Assembly: GCA_014529385.2 (NCBI GenBank)
Contig: CM043942.1
Span: 65,175,184 to 65,239,183, forward strand
Reading direction: 5' to 3'
Source: Adiantum capillus-veneris
Lineage: Eukaryota; Streptophyta; Polypodiopsida; Polypodiales; Pteridaceae
Length of the DNA stretch: 64,000 bases
A model generated the notes under the pieces. The model was given only the letters and a program-made list of their open reading frames with translations. It searched no databases and was not told the DNA's origin. The translations under genes and the position numbers were made by a program. This document shows positions 11,240 to 22,457 of the stretch, in pieces; position 1 is the first letter of the stretch, and each line of letters begins with the position of its first letter.

Positions 11240-12833
11240 CTTCTATAGAGGGGGAATTCCCGGTCACAGCAGGACCATTCATATCCCCCATAATGTTACT
11301 AATGTCAACCTATTTGTATTCATATCCAACGAGAGCAAAGGACCAACATTGATATCGACCACAACAGAATTCTTGTAAAACTAAAAATTAAAACGAAAAA
11401 AAGATTCATCGAGGGAATACCTATTGAAAGGACCTCCAAAGCATACGGATTAGACAAAGGATTTGATGCTAGGCTTAGATACAAATGCGGACCAACAGGG
11501 AGAGAAGGACGAGGAGAGTCTACAGTGAGACTTGTAGAATAGATGTGCTAGACCTTCTCAAGTTCAAAAAATGGGTTAACAATAGATATTTCGAGGAAAA
11601 AGACCCTAGAGATCACCTAACGGCATTCGTAAGAGTAATCTGGTCAGAAGAAGTTAGAGACTTTGATACTCAATTTACCGAGGATTTGGGCTCACCTTAG
11701 ACGAAGACACAGCCACATGGTTTGATTCTGTTGAAAGAAGGGATTTTGAGACTATCCAAGAGGTAGTTGAAAAATTTGTGGAGGAATTATTTCAAAGAGA
11801 GATAGTTCACAATACGGTCTCTCAAATCCATAAGTTCAAGAAAAAAGAGATAGAATTGGTTAGAAAAGCGTCTTTAAGGCTGAAACGCTATGGAAGATTT
11901 ACCCACTCAGCCCCAAATCATGTTCAAATTCATCCAAGTATTAAGAAATGCGGACCGTTAGAAGGATTTACATATGAAGAAGAGCTCAACTCTAAGTGAG
12001 TTGACCAAGGAATCTCTATACCTAGTAGACAATTGTATTGTCTACAAGAAAGTAGACTACAAGGACTTAGATGATGATTCATCGTAGCATAGTGGACCAA
12101 ATCCCACAAAGTTGAAACAGAAGAGAAAAGCAACTGTAAATCAAGAGAGACTTATTGAGGAAGCGCTGAAAAGGATAAGCCCGTTTGTAAAACCACATGA
12201 TAACAATGTAAGTGGTGTGCCATTGAGCAAAAATGAACATATCATGCTATGGAAGAGTGTTACTAGAACAAGGGATATGTGGGAGAGTCAAAGTATGCCC
12301 CACCAGCCCAAGTAGCACCTCCTCAAGTACCAACAATACCTAGGTATACAATAGGGACTTTACCATGACAAGTAGGGATTGGACGGCCACAAACAGTTTT
12401 GGGTCAACAACCACCTCTTCCAGGAGTCATATGAGTGGGCATTAGGTAAACACCCACTAGATAGGAATTAGAGGAACAAGACTTATTGCATGTGCATGTG
12501 TATTACAAAGAGCCGAGTGGATACATGGCTAGTTCAGCATACTATCCACCCAAAGAGTCGAAAGCATCGAAACCTTGAAGCATGATTGGAAATGTTGGGC
12601 CACCAACAACAAGTCATACAAGTGAAGGTAGATACATCTTAGATGAGAGAAAATTATTGCTCATAGCCAATGGAGTCATAGCACGACAAAAGGTCGTTCT
12701 ATCAATAGAGAGTGTCTTTAAGAGTGCCACGCCAACGTTTAGGATCGTGCTACAAGCATGGTGGTGACCACCTTATGAAAGAGTGTCCTCATACAAGAAT
12801 CATTAGAGTGAATGTATATTGGCCAGATTGCGG
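11240..12833 (+). pseudogene. RT-2 gag, first part (Ty3/gypsy, interrupted)
   Basis: This is a retrotransposon gag gene with many stops and frameshifts. The capsid-like region reads FKKWVNNRYFEEKDPRDHL, then after a shift FGLTLDEDTATWFDSV, EVVEKFVEELFQREIV and KASLRLKRYGRF (about 11570-11910). A first zinc knuckle lies at 12748-12786: CYKHGGDHLMKEC, spacing C-x2-[C]-x3-H-x4-C with the second Cys changed to His. A second knuckle begins in the same frame at 12820 (WPDCG, first Cys changed to Trp) and is cut at 12833 by RT-3. It resumes at 35144 with ITHLISDC, in frame once one copy of GCGG is removed. The continuity shows that RT-2 is the host of RT-3. Confidence 0.85.
12830..12833 (+). other. 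Target-site duplication GCGG, left copy (RT-3)
   Basis: GCGG here and at 35140-35143 flank RT-3 exactly. Removing RT-3 with one copy restores the gag frame of RT-2 across the junction (codons TGC GGC ATT ACT CAT). Confidence 0.85.
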
Positions 12834-14011
12834 TGACGAGCTCAAAGCGCGACAAAGACCCTGACGGCCTCAAACGCCACGAGCCGATGCACACCGAACC
12901 GGCCACGGTGAAGCGAACATGGGCACCACCTAGCTTTGAGCGGCTAGGACACAGACAAAGGACTGGAAATAACACAAACTATACACACACACACACACAC
13001 AGAATGATGCAGGTGATGAAAACCCTAGGGGTATGAGGGAAAACTATTTTCATGCAATATTTACAGCAACCTTATTTCCGGAGATGTGGAAACCATGGTG
13101 ATAGAGATATAGAGGGAGAGATAGTGAGCCTAATAGTGCATTCTCTATAGGTGACTCACAGACACGGAGATGTTGCTAGCGTGAGTGTGTGTGTGGCGAC
13201 CATTTGAGTCAAGGTGTAGACATGGCTTCTTCATGTAGTGCTAATTCCCAAAATGCTACACTAAATCCCCTCTCTCATGATGCAAGTGTTGCCAATCCCT
13301 CCCACCAAAATGCTATCAAGTGCTGACACACCCGATGAAATTTCCATCCCTCCCCCAATCTCCTTGTTCTCCTAATCCCCCTTATCAATCCCCCATTGAT
13401 AGTGACCTCTCATTGCCTTTTTATAGGTGCTGGGAGCTTTGGGTTAGGGTAATCTTACTAGATTTAGGGTCCTTATCAGGAGAGACAAAGCAAGGCGGTG
13501 GGTCCTAGATGGTTCACCCTGGCTTTGTCAGGGGAATATTATAAAGGAAAACTCCTAGGTGGGCCTTTTTGTGGCCATCACCTGGAGAGAGGTGATAATT
13601 TACAAATTGGGATTTTTACAAGATTTGGTTTGAAAACTGGGAAAAATGATGACAACCTACAGATTTCACTGAAGAGGGCGTCGTGGATGCGATGTCAGTG
13701 AACGGCAGACTTAGCTGGTGCGTCGAAGTAATGCCTTCGTCATTTTCAGGGGCGGCCGGGGCATGCCTCCAGCGTCTTTGCTTGTTTTGATGTCTGTGGT
13801 ACACGACTCTTTCTTCTCTTCTTTTGGTGGGTGCCTATGGCATGCACATGTTTTTTTTTAATATGTGCGTGCATATGTGAGGTTGTCTGACTGTGTGTAC
13901 TATTTGTATGGGTGTGTATACTCGAGTGCGTAAATGCGTGTCGAATGTGTGTGTGTATGGCTTGAGTTGTGTGTGTTGTGTCAAGCGGGTGTGTGTGAGT
14001 GTGGGTGGGAA
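12834..14011 (-). mobile_element. RT-3 3' LTR, distal part
   Basis: From 12909 to 14011 this matches 26566 to about 27812 nearly throughout (for example GCGAACATGGGCACCACC, GAGATGTTGCTAGCGTGAG, GGTGCTGGGAGCTTTGGG). At 12983-13001 it has (AC)n where the partner has (GA)n. The terminal 75 bases (12834-12908) are absent from the 5' LTR. A deletion between short CGTGG/TGG matches beside the primer site would explain that. Homology stops at GGGTGGGAA where RT-4 begins. Confidence 0.75.
12983..13001 (+). repeat. (AC)n microsatellite in the RT-3 3' LTR
   Basis: A short AC run at the position occupied by a 74-base (GA)n run in the sister LTR at 26649-26722. Confidence 0.9.
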
Positions 14012-14304
14012 TGTGCAAGCTTGGCCAAACATACCCGGCAAGAAAAAATATTTTTCGCAGCAGTGAGTTCCTGTGAAAAATTACCACCACACGTTTCCTC
14101 ATGCAAACCTTCAAGGATGGTTGGAATCTCCTTGGTTGCCGGTATTCTCCTGCAAACTTGATCTTTTCCTCTTTGGTAGAGGGCACCATCCAAAAACAAA
14201 TACGAACTCACCTTCTTAATGAGCCTCCTCTTTTGAGCCTTTGTGAATCCTTCTGGAAACTCGCCCTCTAAAATGTAGCTCACAATGGGAGCCAATGACT
14301 CCAT
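14012..14304 (-). pseudogene. RT-4 integrase zinc-binding domain, truncated
   Basis: The frame reads MESLAPIVSYILEGEFPEGF, SSYLFLDGALYQRG, VCRRIPATKEIPTILEGLHE and CGGNFSQELTAAKNI. These are the linker and N-terminal HHCC region of a gypsy integrase. A one-base shift then gives GYVWPSL, the usual GYxWPTL motif, after which the sequence runs into LTR-derived GT-rich DNA. The DDE catalytic core is absent, so this copy cannot integrate. Confidence 0.8.
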
Positions 14305-14310
14305 CCCTTG

Positions 14311-15543
14311 TTAACTTGGTTGTTTAATCACTTTTGCTGCCATGATGACCTGCACTTCACCTTCAACACATGCAAGTGCTTTTCGGGCAAGCAAATCAGC
14401 ATCTTCATTTTGTTTCCTAGGAAAATGATACAATTTTACTTCTTCAAATTGATTGAATATTTTACGGATGGCATGAACCTTTTTCCTTAGCCTGTCATTC
14501 TTACAAGCCCAAATACCTAGAATTTTATTCACAATGAGAAGTGCATCCCCTTTTACCATGCGATGGTGTATACCTTGGCCAATGCACATCTTCAAACTAT
14601 GAAGTAGTGTTTCGTATTCGGCTTCATTGTTGCTAGCTGAACCTGGTAGATTGACCTTCTCTTTCATGACCACCTCTCCACTTGGGTTGAGCAATACTAG
14701 CCCTCCCCTTGCTTTTCTTGTGGCTTGGCGAAAAGCTCCATCAAAGAACAAGGTAAAATCATTAGGAATACTTTTAGGTGGTGGCAATGGTAGGGTCTTT
14801 ACTTCAAGCACCTTTATTTCCTTCTCAGGTACCTTATAAGTGAGAATCCTTGCCAATTGTGCAGGCACACTATCTTCTACCTTGAAAGAATATTGAAACT
14901 CTTGCAACTCCATAATCCACTTTGACATCCTAGTACTAAGATTCATTTGAGATGACACCCAAGGGAACAAATTTTCTTCAGTGAGAATTACAAAAGGTTT
15001 TGGTAGCAAGTAGGATCTAAAATTTCTCACAGCAAGCATGAGAGAAAGCATCATGAGTTCTGCCTCCGTGTAGCCTCTCTCTAAAGCATTCATGACCCTA
15101 CTAGCAAAGTAGATGGGTCACATCCTGGTACTGTGGGGATCTTGTTGTAATAAAATTGCACCAATTGTTACCTTCCCAACACTAGAGCTAACAAAGAATG
15201 TGTACTCCCAACAAGGAGGCATGAGTGTTGGTAGCTCTGACAGAGTGACTTTAATATTACAAAAATACTCTTCAAGATCATCAAACCATGCAAATTCTAC
15301 TTGTTGTGTCAACTTTTGCAAAGGGTGAAGTAACTCCGAGGCTAAGTGAACGAAGCGTGACATATACTTCACCTTTTGAATAAATGAGATGACCTCCTTA
15401 AGACTCTTTGGTGATGGTAGCTCAAAGAGAGCTTTTGCCTTTGTTGGATCCACCTCAATACCTTCATAGGAAACCTTGTGACCAAGCAACATCACTTCAT
15501 CCTCACCTATGTGGCACTTGTCAGGGTTGAGTTGACCTCCCAT
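14311..15543 (-). pseudogene. RT-4 RT thumb, gypsy RNase H and second (archaeal-type) RNase H
   Basis: Reading down the minus strand: RT connection LNPDKCHIGEDEVMLLGHKV (near 15520), then a gypsy-type RNase H (YTFFVSSSVGKVTIGAILLQ, then ERGYTEAELMMLSLMLAVRN and FRSYLLPKPFVILTEE). Its usual first catalytic Asp is replaced by Ser. A second RNase H follows at about 14763-14345: FTLFFDGAFRQ (first Asp, codon at 14742), NNEAEYETLLHSL (Glu), VKGDALLIVNKI (Asp) and NEDADLLARKAL (Asp). The complete DEDD set in the second domain and the damaged first domain match the dual-RNase H layout known for the Tat clade of plant gypsy elements. One stop near 15115 breaks the frame between the two parts. Confidence 0.88.
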
Positions 15544-16561
15544 GTCGTAAGTTTTTAAAACCTTCTTCTACCTTTTTTAGATGCAATGATTTTGAGCTAT
15601 AAATGCAGAAATCATCAATGAATACCCTGATTGACTTTCCAAAGAGTGCTTGAAACACCATGTTCATGAAACGTTGGAAAGTTGCAGGAGCATTTGTGAG
15701 GCCAAATGGCATAACTCTAAAATCATAACAACCCCAAGGAATGATGAAGGTTGTTTTCAATTGGTCCTCCAAAGCAATCCCTATTTGAAAGTAGCCTGAG
15801 TAGCCATCACACAAAGTGTACTTTTCATGACCAGCCACCTCATTTAGTATCTCATCCTGAAATGGGAGGGGAAAGTGGTCTCTTTTTGTTGCCTCATTGA
15901 GTGGACGATAATCCACACACACTCTACACTTGCCATTTTTCTTAGTAGTGACAACAATGGGAGAGACCCACTCTGAATTCTCCACTGAATAAATGAAAAC
16001 TGCTGCTAGAAGCTTTCTTACCTCCTTGAGTAGAGCCTGCTCCTTGATGACTCCTAGCCTTCGTAGCTTTTGAGCCTTAGATGTGGCCTCTGGCTTCAAC
16101 TCAATCTTGTGTTGAACAACATCTACTCCACGTACATCGGTGTAGTCTTTAGCAAAAAGCCTAGGAAATTTCCTTAGCACACATTTGAACTCCTCTCTTT
16201 CGTCCTTTGTAAGTGTTGTAGACAACATACCTTCTAACATTCCTTCATCTTGCACATTTTGGTTCTCTTGAGAACCTACCTCTTCCAAACCTCGACAAGA
16301 GGTCTCCTGGTTGTTTGGCTTAAACCTTGGATTAAACCTTACCCCCATGAATTCAATGGAAGACTCCTCTTTAGTAATGTTGCCGCTACTTTCTTCTTCT
16401 GAAGTGTTATCGGTCCAATCTTCTTCCGTCTCACTTTGAGATGATTCTTCATGGAGCTCCTCTTGGAGTTGCTCCTTCATGTCAAAGACAACCTTCTCAT
16501 GATTATCATTCCTGCAAATTAGCTTTCCACTCTCCCAATCCTTCAAAGCTCGCATTCTCAT
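15521..16561 (-). pseudogene. RT-4 reverse transcriptase
   Basis: This frame holds an acidic linker followed by the RT fingers and palm. It reads FKCVLRKFPRLFAKDYTDV, VDVVQHKIELKPEA, VSPIVVTTKKNGKCRVCVDY, RDHFPLPFQDEILNEVAGHE, YTLCDGYSGYFQIGI and PFGLTNAPATFQRFMNMVF. The catalytic box RVFIDDFCIYSSK has both Asp residues intact. A frameshift at about 15530 separates it from the thumb. The frame is joined upstream to the protease frame by a single TGA (near 16563) where related elements have Trp after GRP, so gag-pol was probably one long frame. Confidence 0.93.
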
Positions 16562-16564
16562 TAG

Positions 16565-17206
16565 TCATGGTCTTCCTAGGATAAATGGGTAACCATTTTC
16601 TTTGGTAGACATGACATAGAAATCCATTGCCTTCTTAATGCCAAAGGCCACTACAAAAACATTTTTACAAATGCCTACACATCTAGCTTTGCTATTGTTT
16701 GCCATCTTCACTTTGATTTCAGGCATCTCATGGATGTGCATGCCTTGTCTTTGCATGAGTCCCTCTGTCATGATGCAAATTTGTGCACCCCCATCCACTA
16801 GACCTTTCCTAACCAATCTTCCTTTGATGTAACAATCTAGCAAAGGTGTAATATCCTCATTCATTTCAGCATGTGCAATTTTTATAGCAGGCACACTCTC
16901 TTTTACCTTTCTCATAGTGCTAACTACCTTTGTTAAATCCCTTCTAATTTGTGGACATAATGCAAGGAATTGAGGCCATGAAATATCAGGACCCCTTACC
17001 TCGCATGTCTTCCAACAGGTTGTATGGAGCCATACCATGTCCAAGAGGGAAGTCTTGGAGATTGATACGATGTTGAGTCCTCTTAGCTTCCTTGCTCTCC
17101 TTTTCCTTCTTGCCTCGTCCATGGTCACTCTGTGATGTGACACCTTCTTTCTCTTTACCTTTTTCTCGGCCACGCTTAATGCCATTTTCTTCCATATCAA
17201 CCTCAT
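16565..17206 (-). pseudogene. RT-4 aspartic protease
   Basis: The frame contains a basic linker (KKVKRKKVSHHRV), then the retroviral-type protease: KGRLVRKGLVDGGAQICIMT with active site Asp-Gly-Gly rather than Asp-Thr/Ser-Gly. It continues with EIKVKMANNSKARCVGICK and ends YPFILGRP, the ILGRP flap-to-helix motif. It would process the gag-pol polyprotein. RT-5 has the same DGGAQIC motif, so this is a lineage trait rather than a mutation. The terminal Trp codon is TGA. Confidence 0.88.
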
Positions 17207-18301
17207 TTGAATTTGTCACCTCTACCACATGCACATTTGGATCTGGCAAAGGTGGAACTCCTTCTACCCCTTGTGGAAGCGGTCTTGGTCCATGTGGTAT
17301 TTGTAGAAGCCTTGGTTGTTGACCAGTTCCTTCACCTGCATTCATCACTAGGTAATTCAAGTTAGGTCTCCTTAGCTCCCCACGGGGCCAAGGACAATTA
17401 TACATCCCATGTCCAGACTCACCGCAATTCCAACATTGCAAGACTCTCCTAGGTCGTGAATCTCACTCTTTAGACTTCTTTGCTTGTCCCTTTGGAACTA
17501 CAACTTGTGCAAGGTGAATTCACAGGCTGCTTAAAGATTTAGACTTCTTTGCTTGTCCCTTTGGACCTACATCTTGTGCAAGGTGAATTGACAGGCTGCT
17601 TAAAGATTCATTTAACTTCTCAATCACTTCCGTCGTTACCTCAGGGAGCTCTCTAGATGTTGATTCTTGTGATTTACCTTTGGGTCTAAGACCTTCTATT
17701 GGAACCTCCCCCCTTAAGCACTTGAGTTTCCTATATTTCTCAGCAGCCCTAGTTTCAGCTGCATCAAAGGTAGCAGGTGCACCGGCCTCAACTTTTACCT
17801 TAAGGTCAGGAAAGAGTACGGATATCGGAACCTCTCCTTCTTTAGAAATTCTACACCATCACCAGGGCTAGCAACATTTCATATCCATAGAGCCCAAAGA
17901 CGTAGAAACTCTTGCTTGTACAAGAAGTAGTCATCTAAGTCTTTTTGCTTATGAGAAACAATGTCCTACTATAGTTTTTGAGTGTTTTGGGGATCAATGA
18001 AGTATTTCTTGAAACGATTCAAAAATTCTGTGTAGTTCCTCTTAACTTCCTCAGGCAAAGAGTCAAACCAAGTGCTAGCATCTTTCCTAAGGAACACCTC
18101 AAACATGTCTACACGTTCTTGATCAGATACTATCCTCTTGATACGGCAAGACATCTTGAAATTTGCTAAAAAAAAATATGCATCCTCTCCTGGCTCTTCG
18201 AAGAAAAGAGGATATCTAGACATTTGGCGTTGGCTCTCCATTGATTTGATTTCAAAGTGACGCACGTTTTTGTTTTTTCTTTCTTTAAAAGATTTACACA
18301 A
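16986..18301 (-). pseudogene. RT-4 gag with zinc knuckle
   Basis: The N-terminal part, starting at a Met near 18242, reads SRYPLFFEEPGEDAYFFLAN, DASTWFDSLPEEVKRNYTEF and RFKKYFIDPQNTQKL, a typical plant gypsy capsid core. After broken frames (17960-17442), a zinc knuckle CWNCGESGHGMYNC (C-x2-C-x4-H-x4-C) lies near 17436, followed by a Pro-rich and then highly charged linker. A tandem duplication of about 67 bases is visible at 17470-17603 (AAAGATTTAGACTTCTTTGC and flanking sequence repeated). Gag would form the virus-like particle. Confidence 0.85.
17470..17603 (-). repeat. Tandem duplication in RT-4 gag, period about 67
   Basis: TTAGACTTCTTTGCTTGTCC followed by GGTGAATTCACAGGCTGC is repeated about 67 bases downstream with few differences. 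It is specific to this gag copy as far as I can see. Confidence 0.7.
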
Positions 18302-18327
18302 TAATATTTTCTAATTTGCAATCTATT

Positions 18328-18546
18328 CTACAACAAAATAAAAATATTCACATCAAATGACCTATGATAATCAATAAGAGATAGGATGACAGGGTTTGGT
18401 GACGCAAGAATTTCTCCTACTCTTTGGGCACCCAACATGAACACCATACGTTGTTGAAAATGGAATTTTCTACTAATTGCAATGTTTACTCTAATGTGTC
18501 GAGTGAAATGGAAGGAGAAAACCTCTATTCCTGGGCCATCATCCAT
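18328..18546 (-). CDS. 72-codon frame upstream of RT-4 gag (copy 1 of a conserved small ORF)
   Basis: An intact frame of exactly 72 codons starts MDDGPGIEVFSFHFTRHIRV and ends SFDVNIFILL-stop. It lies between the primer site (18834) and the gag Met (about 18242). Equivalent 72-codon frames occur at the same relative position in RT-3 (25652-25870) and RT-5 (30537-30755). Shared features are a start MD[DN], a central RKFxFQQRMVFMLGAxR-like stretch, EIL, SP.P, DY, and the end SFDxxIFxLL. I know no family with this pattern. It is too short for the large ORF1 described in Ogre elements. The predicted protein is hydrophobic and basic with no clear signal peptide. Confidence 0.7.
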   Translation of the reverse strand: MDDGPGIEVFSFHFTRHIRVNIAISRKFHFQQRMVFMLGAQRVGEILASPNPVILSLIDYHRSFDVNIFILL

Positions 18547-18833
18547 GGTCTATACATGCCCTAATTCTTAAAACAAAGCAAAAATATAGACGTCCAGACT
18601 AAGGTCCTACCTAATGAGAGACAAAATAAAAGGATTTACTGAAGCATTTATTTCGGCCAAGCTAAGAGGACCTAAAATTCTACGAATTAAACGTTGAAAT
18701 TGCAACTTAGTACTAACAATTATGTGTACCTTTTGCCTTGCAATGGGAATGAAGGGATCATACAAATTCTCGTGATTCATGCAAGCTTCTTGACTATGCT
18801 AAAGGTTGATCCTACACAAAAATACACAAGCCG

Positions 18834-18851
18834 TCCTCCATGGGGGCACCA
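18834..18851 (-). other. RT-4 primer binding site
   Basis: Minus strand TGGTGCCCCCATGGAGGA, four bases inside the LTR end (minus ...GAACGCCTCA). It differs from the RT-5 site at two positions and from the RT-3 site at three. It begins TGG, as required to pair with a tRNA CCA end. I did not identify the tRNA. Confidence 0.75.
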
Positions 18852-19115
18852 AAATTGAGGCGTTCTGGGGTGGGCAACAAGAGAGGCGACCTCTAAACAC
18901 CTCTCAAGGCTCCCGTGCTGCTCAATTGGGGTTGGGGCAACCACAAGAACAATGAAACAACGAACCCACAACCAAAACCCAACTTCACAAGGGGCACCAC
19001 CTAGTTTAAAAGCGAACTAGGATGGAAAAAAAAGGAGAATCGTTAGAGAAACCCCGAATCAAGTAAGGACTTTACACTAACCCTAACACCAATGGAACAC
19101 TCTCACGCACTAAAA

Positions 19116-19118
<3 letters not shown>

Positions 19119-19190
<72 letters not shown>
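19119..19190 (+). repeat. (GA)n microsatellite in RT-4 LTR
   Basis: Pure GA run. The preceding segment ACACCAATGGAACACTCTCA (19086 on) also precedes the (GA)n at 22309, in a different LTR. Confidence 0.95.
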
Positions 19191-19193
<3 letters not shown>

Positions 19194-20770
19194 TGTACAA
19201 CTTAGCTTCAACCTTATGATTTGCACAAGAAGGCACCTAGAGCTTGCGGATTCATGTGACAAAATTTGGTTATAGCATCACTAGCACATTGTCTTAGGGT
19301 ATGGGATCCCTCTCACCATCCACCCTTTTAAAATGGTAGCCAACCAACAATAGCCAATGAATCACAAGGACAAGAAACAAAACAACAACCTTCAATGAAA
19401 CAAGTCACCTTATGAAGCTGAATGAGTTTTTCAAGCCAAATTCGAGGAGAATCATGAGCCTTTGGACATGAAATTGCACCCAAAACTACCAATTCATTGA
19501 TGTTGGGGTAGATACAACAATGGTAGAAATAATATCTTCTACTGGCACTCACTCAACTAGCTCAAGATTTTCTATGCACCAAAGCGATGGTGTATAGAAA
19601 GCTTTCTGTCTCCTTACAACCAAGATAGAACTGGCATGTGCTACACTCAATATAGTGTGCAATGGTGTAGAGATGCCTTTTACAAGGAGAGATGGGTTCT
19701 ATTTATAGGTTTTTGGAAGCTTTGATTAGGATTAGTTCTAATCAATTTTATTGACAAAACAAGAGATTAGAAAATATTTTGATTTTTTTAAAATGGGAGT
19801 GCGTCTTCCTTATCCCTTAAGCCACATGGATGTGGGCTCAAAGGGGAGAATTATTGAGAGTGAGATGAGTAACTTGGAGGTGCCTACTCTAGTAGATAAT
19901 AGACGGTAAAATTTACAAGAAGGGTTAGTGTTAGTGATCACTAGAAAATTTTAGTGGCATATTTACAAAAGTGATGATGACTTGATTGTCGAGGAACCAA
20001 GGGTGAATGAGGTGGATGATCTCTTGAGATTGATGAAACCTCTAAGAGCTATGGACTCACCCTTATGAAAATGACCGCCAGTTCTTCTTCTTCTTCTACT
20101 TCTGCTTCTTACACCGCCTTCACGGTTGATCTCCACGATGAAGATGAGGATTATTGATGAAAAAACTCTGATTTGCAGAGGTTATGCAAGGATAAAGTGC
20201 TCAAATTCACGCCTTTTAGAGGAGTTAACATGAAATTGTAATTTGGGGGTAGTAGAGAGCGGTATGAGAGCATATGTGTATGTAGAAGGCTATGGTGGTA
20301 AGAGGGCAAGGAGAGATGGTGAAGAAGGTGAGAGGGCATGGAAAGCTGTACATTTGAAAGGATGATGGAGAGGGATGAGTGTGTATGTGGGTGGGAGTGT
20401 GAAAATGTGAGAGAAGAGTGAGAGGATCCTTGTGTGCATAGAGTGGACAAACTGGGTCGCACCAAACAATTCTCCAAAATTCATGCTTTTCTCCAAAAAT
20501 ATTGAATATTTATGTAAAATAATTTAGCTCACGAACTTCATTTTGTATGTTGACAACTTTTGCTGATTCAGATGATAGAAGGGTGCCAAAATTCGCCCAG
20601 AACGCTGTTTATTGTGGGAATGCAAAGGTGCTTATGTGGGACCCTTTTTGGTTGAATTCTCCTTATACATCCAAAGGTGAGCCCCCCATGAGTCATGCCA
20701 TGACCTAAAAAATCCAAGTGTCCCTTGACACATGCATGGATGATGAATTTTGAAGAATAAAAAACAATTG

Positions 20771-20870
20771 CACATGATAGACCTAGTGCTTGGATTTTTC
20801 CTAGCCCTTGTCTTTATGAGCACATGATAGACCTAGTGCTTGGATTTTTCCTAGCCCTTGTCTTTATGGT
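20771..20870 (+). repeat. Near-perfect 50-bp tandem duplication
   Basis: The unit starting CACATGATAGACCTAGTGCT and ending CTTGTCTTTATG is repeated head to tail with period exactly 50. It differs only in the last two bases, so the duplication is recent. Confidence 0.97.
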
Positions 20871-21432
20871 GTATGGAAAAAAATATGTGCAGGACCCATG
20901 AAGGAATATCATGATAAGAGTATTTTACTTTTTTTTGGGTGAAAGAGGAAAATATGCAAGCGAGAAAATATTTAGTGAAAGTGAGTGACAGTGTAGAAAC
21001 AAATTTTGACTTCCACGAGGGTGCAGGATGAAATGCATGGGTTTATTTTGTAAAAATAAATATTATGGGGTATGTACACACTAACATAGAAATATTTCAT
21101 GCCGTGAAAGGATGCAAAGAGATTTAGAAAAAATGCACACTTAGGAGTATATATTTATATAAATACAAAAAAATTGAAAAAAAACCCTTTATACTTCGGT
21201 CCTTTTATTTGATAGAAACTATTTACATGTAAAGAGGTCCGTAATATTATAAATTTATTTTTTTGTCTCCTAGCCCAATGACTCGCTCAATGATTTGATC
21301 AAACAAATGTGATAAAAATCCTAAACGCATGCACACTATTTACAATGAAAAAGCGAGCCTAGTCGTTGTGCTAGGGTGTTTCTTTGCGGTGAACTGGCTT
21401 CTTAAAACATTTTATGAGAGCCGAAAAAATGG

Positions 21433-21434
<2 letters not shown>

Positions 21435-21470
<36 letters not shown>
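21435..21470 (+). repeat. (TA)n microsatellite
   Basis: Pure TA run at the junction where RT-3 LTR sequence resumes after RT-4. The sister LTR has a longer, imperfect TA-rich stretch at 27829-27880. Confidence 0.95.
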
Positions 21471-21474
<4 letters not shown>

Positions 21475-21731
21475 ATGGTGCCGGCTACGCAGTGAAATAG
21501 AGAGAGGGAGAATGAGAATGAGAGAGAGGGAGGGAGCGGGTGCTAGATGATGGGAGGGGATAGTGTGTGTGTGTGTGTATTTTTGTGTATAGTTAGAGAG
21601 AGAGAGAGAGAGAGCGGTCCTGTGACGCTACATGGCGGCCCGCATGGGCTGCACAGAAAGGGAGAGGGAGAGGGAGAGAGTTGGTAGCGAGAGTGTGAGG
21701 GGGAGTATGTGATGGGGTGTGTCTGTGTGTA

Positions 21732-21734
<3 letters not shown>

Positions 21735-21802
<68 letters not shown>
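21735..21802 (+). repeat. (GA)n microsatellite
   Basis: Pure GA run. The frames through it are Arg-Glu or Ser-Leu artefacts. Confidence 0.95.
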
Positions 21803-21807
<5 letters not shown>

Positions 21808-22304
21808 GCTTCAATGCAATTGCACCTTCGGGCTTGAACCGGGAGCGAGAGAGAGAAAGAGAGATGAAAGGCTTTGGGCTCGGGGTGGCCCATGACCAAC
21901 AGAGATCAAGGGAGGGGGGGGTTTGTCAATGAGGTGCGAAGAGAGCGGGCCAAGGGAGGGTGCGAATGAGGGGTTATGGGGTGAGGAGAGAGAGGGATAT
22001 TATCCTCTGAGCCCGCATGGGCTGCATGGCATCTCAAGAAATTAGAGGAGGGGAGAGAGTCAATGGTGTGGGGGAGATGAGGAGGAGCCCGGGTACGCAG
22101 TCCAAGCTGTGACAGGATCATGGAGCCGAGGCTCCCTCTTGTAGTAGTGACGGGCCATGAGCTTGTCCGCCTGTGCTGTAGGGTGATGGCGAGGGTGAGG
22201 GGTCAGGGCTTTTGACAATGAGGACAAAGGGGGGGGTTAGGTGGTGTGTGTGTGTTTGTGTATAGGCAACGGAAACACCAATGGAACACTCTCACGCACT
22301 AAAA

Positions 22305-22457
<153 letters not shown>

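Larger units (their letters stand above)
14012..21431 (-). mobile_element. RT-4, Tat-lineage element, 3' truncated
   Basis: In minus-strand order this element has a 5' LTR (about 21431 to 18856), primer site 18851-18834, 72-codon frame 18546-18328, gag, protease, RT, gypsy RNase H, archaeal-type RNase H and the start of integrase, which ends at 14012. The integrase core and 3' LTR are missing. The element separates two pieces of the RT-3 3' LTR (12834-14011 and 21432-22993) that are continuous in its partner, so RT-4 is a later arrival that afterwards lost its 3' end together with some LTR bases. No target duplication can be identified. Confidence 0.7.
18856..21431 (-). mobile_element. RT-4 5' LTR (upper limit uncertain)
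   Basis: It runs from TGAGGCG at 18856 (minus-strand LTR end CGCCTCA) to higher coordinates. It contains GGGCACCACCTAGTTT near 18995, resembling GGGCACCACCTAGCTTT near the RT-3 LTR end, which suggests related LTRs. It holds a (GA)n tract and a 50-base tandem duplication. No second copy is present, so the upper end near 21431 is inferred from where RT-3 LTR sequence resumes. Confidence 0.5.

Noticed and set aside
13746-14041. Thr-His-rich frames around 13.8-14.0 kb and 27.5-27.9 kb
   Set aside because: They come from (GT)n-like sequence in the RT-3 LTRs and differ between the two LTR copies.
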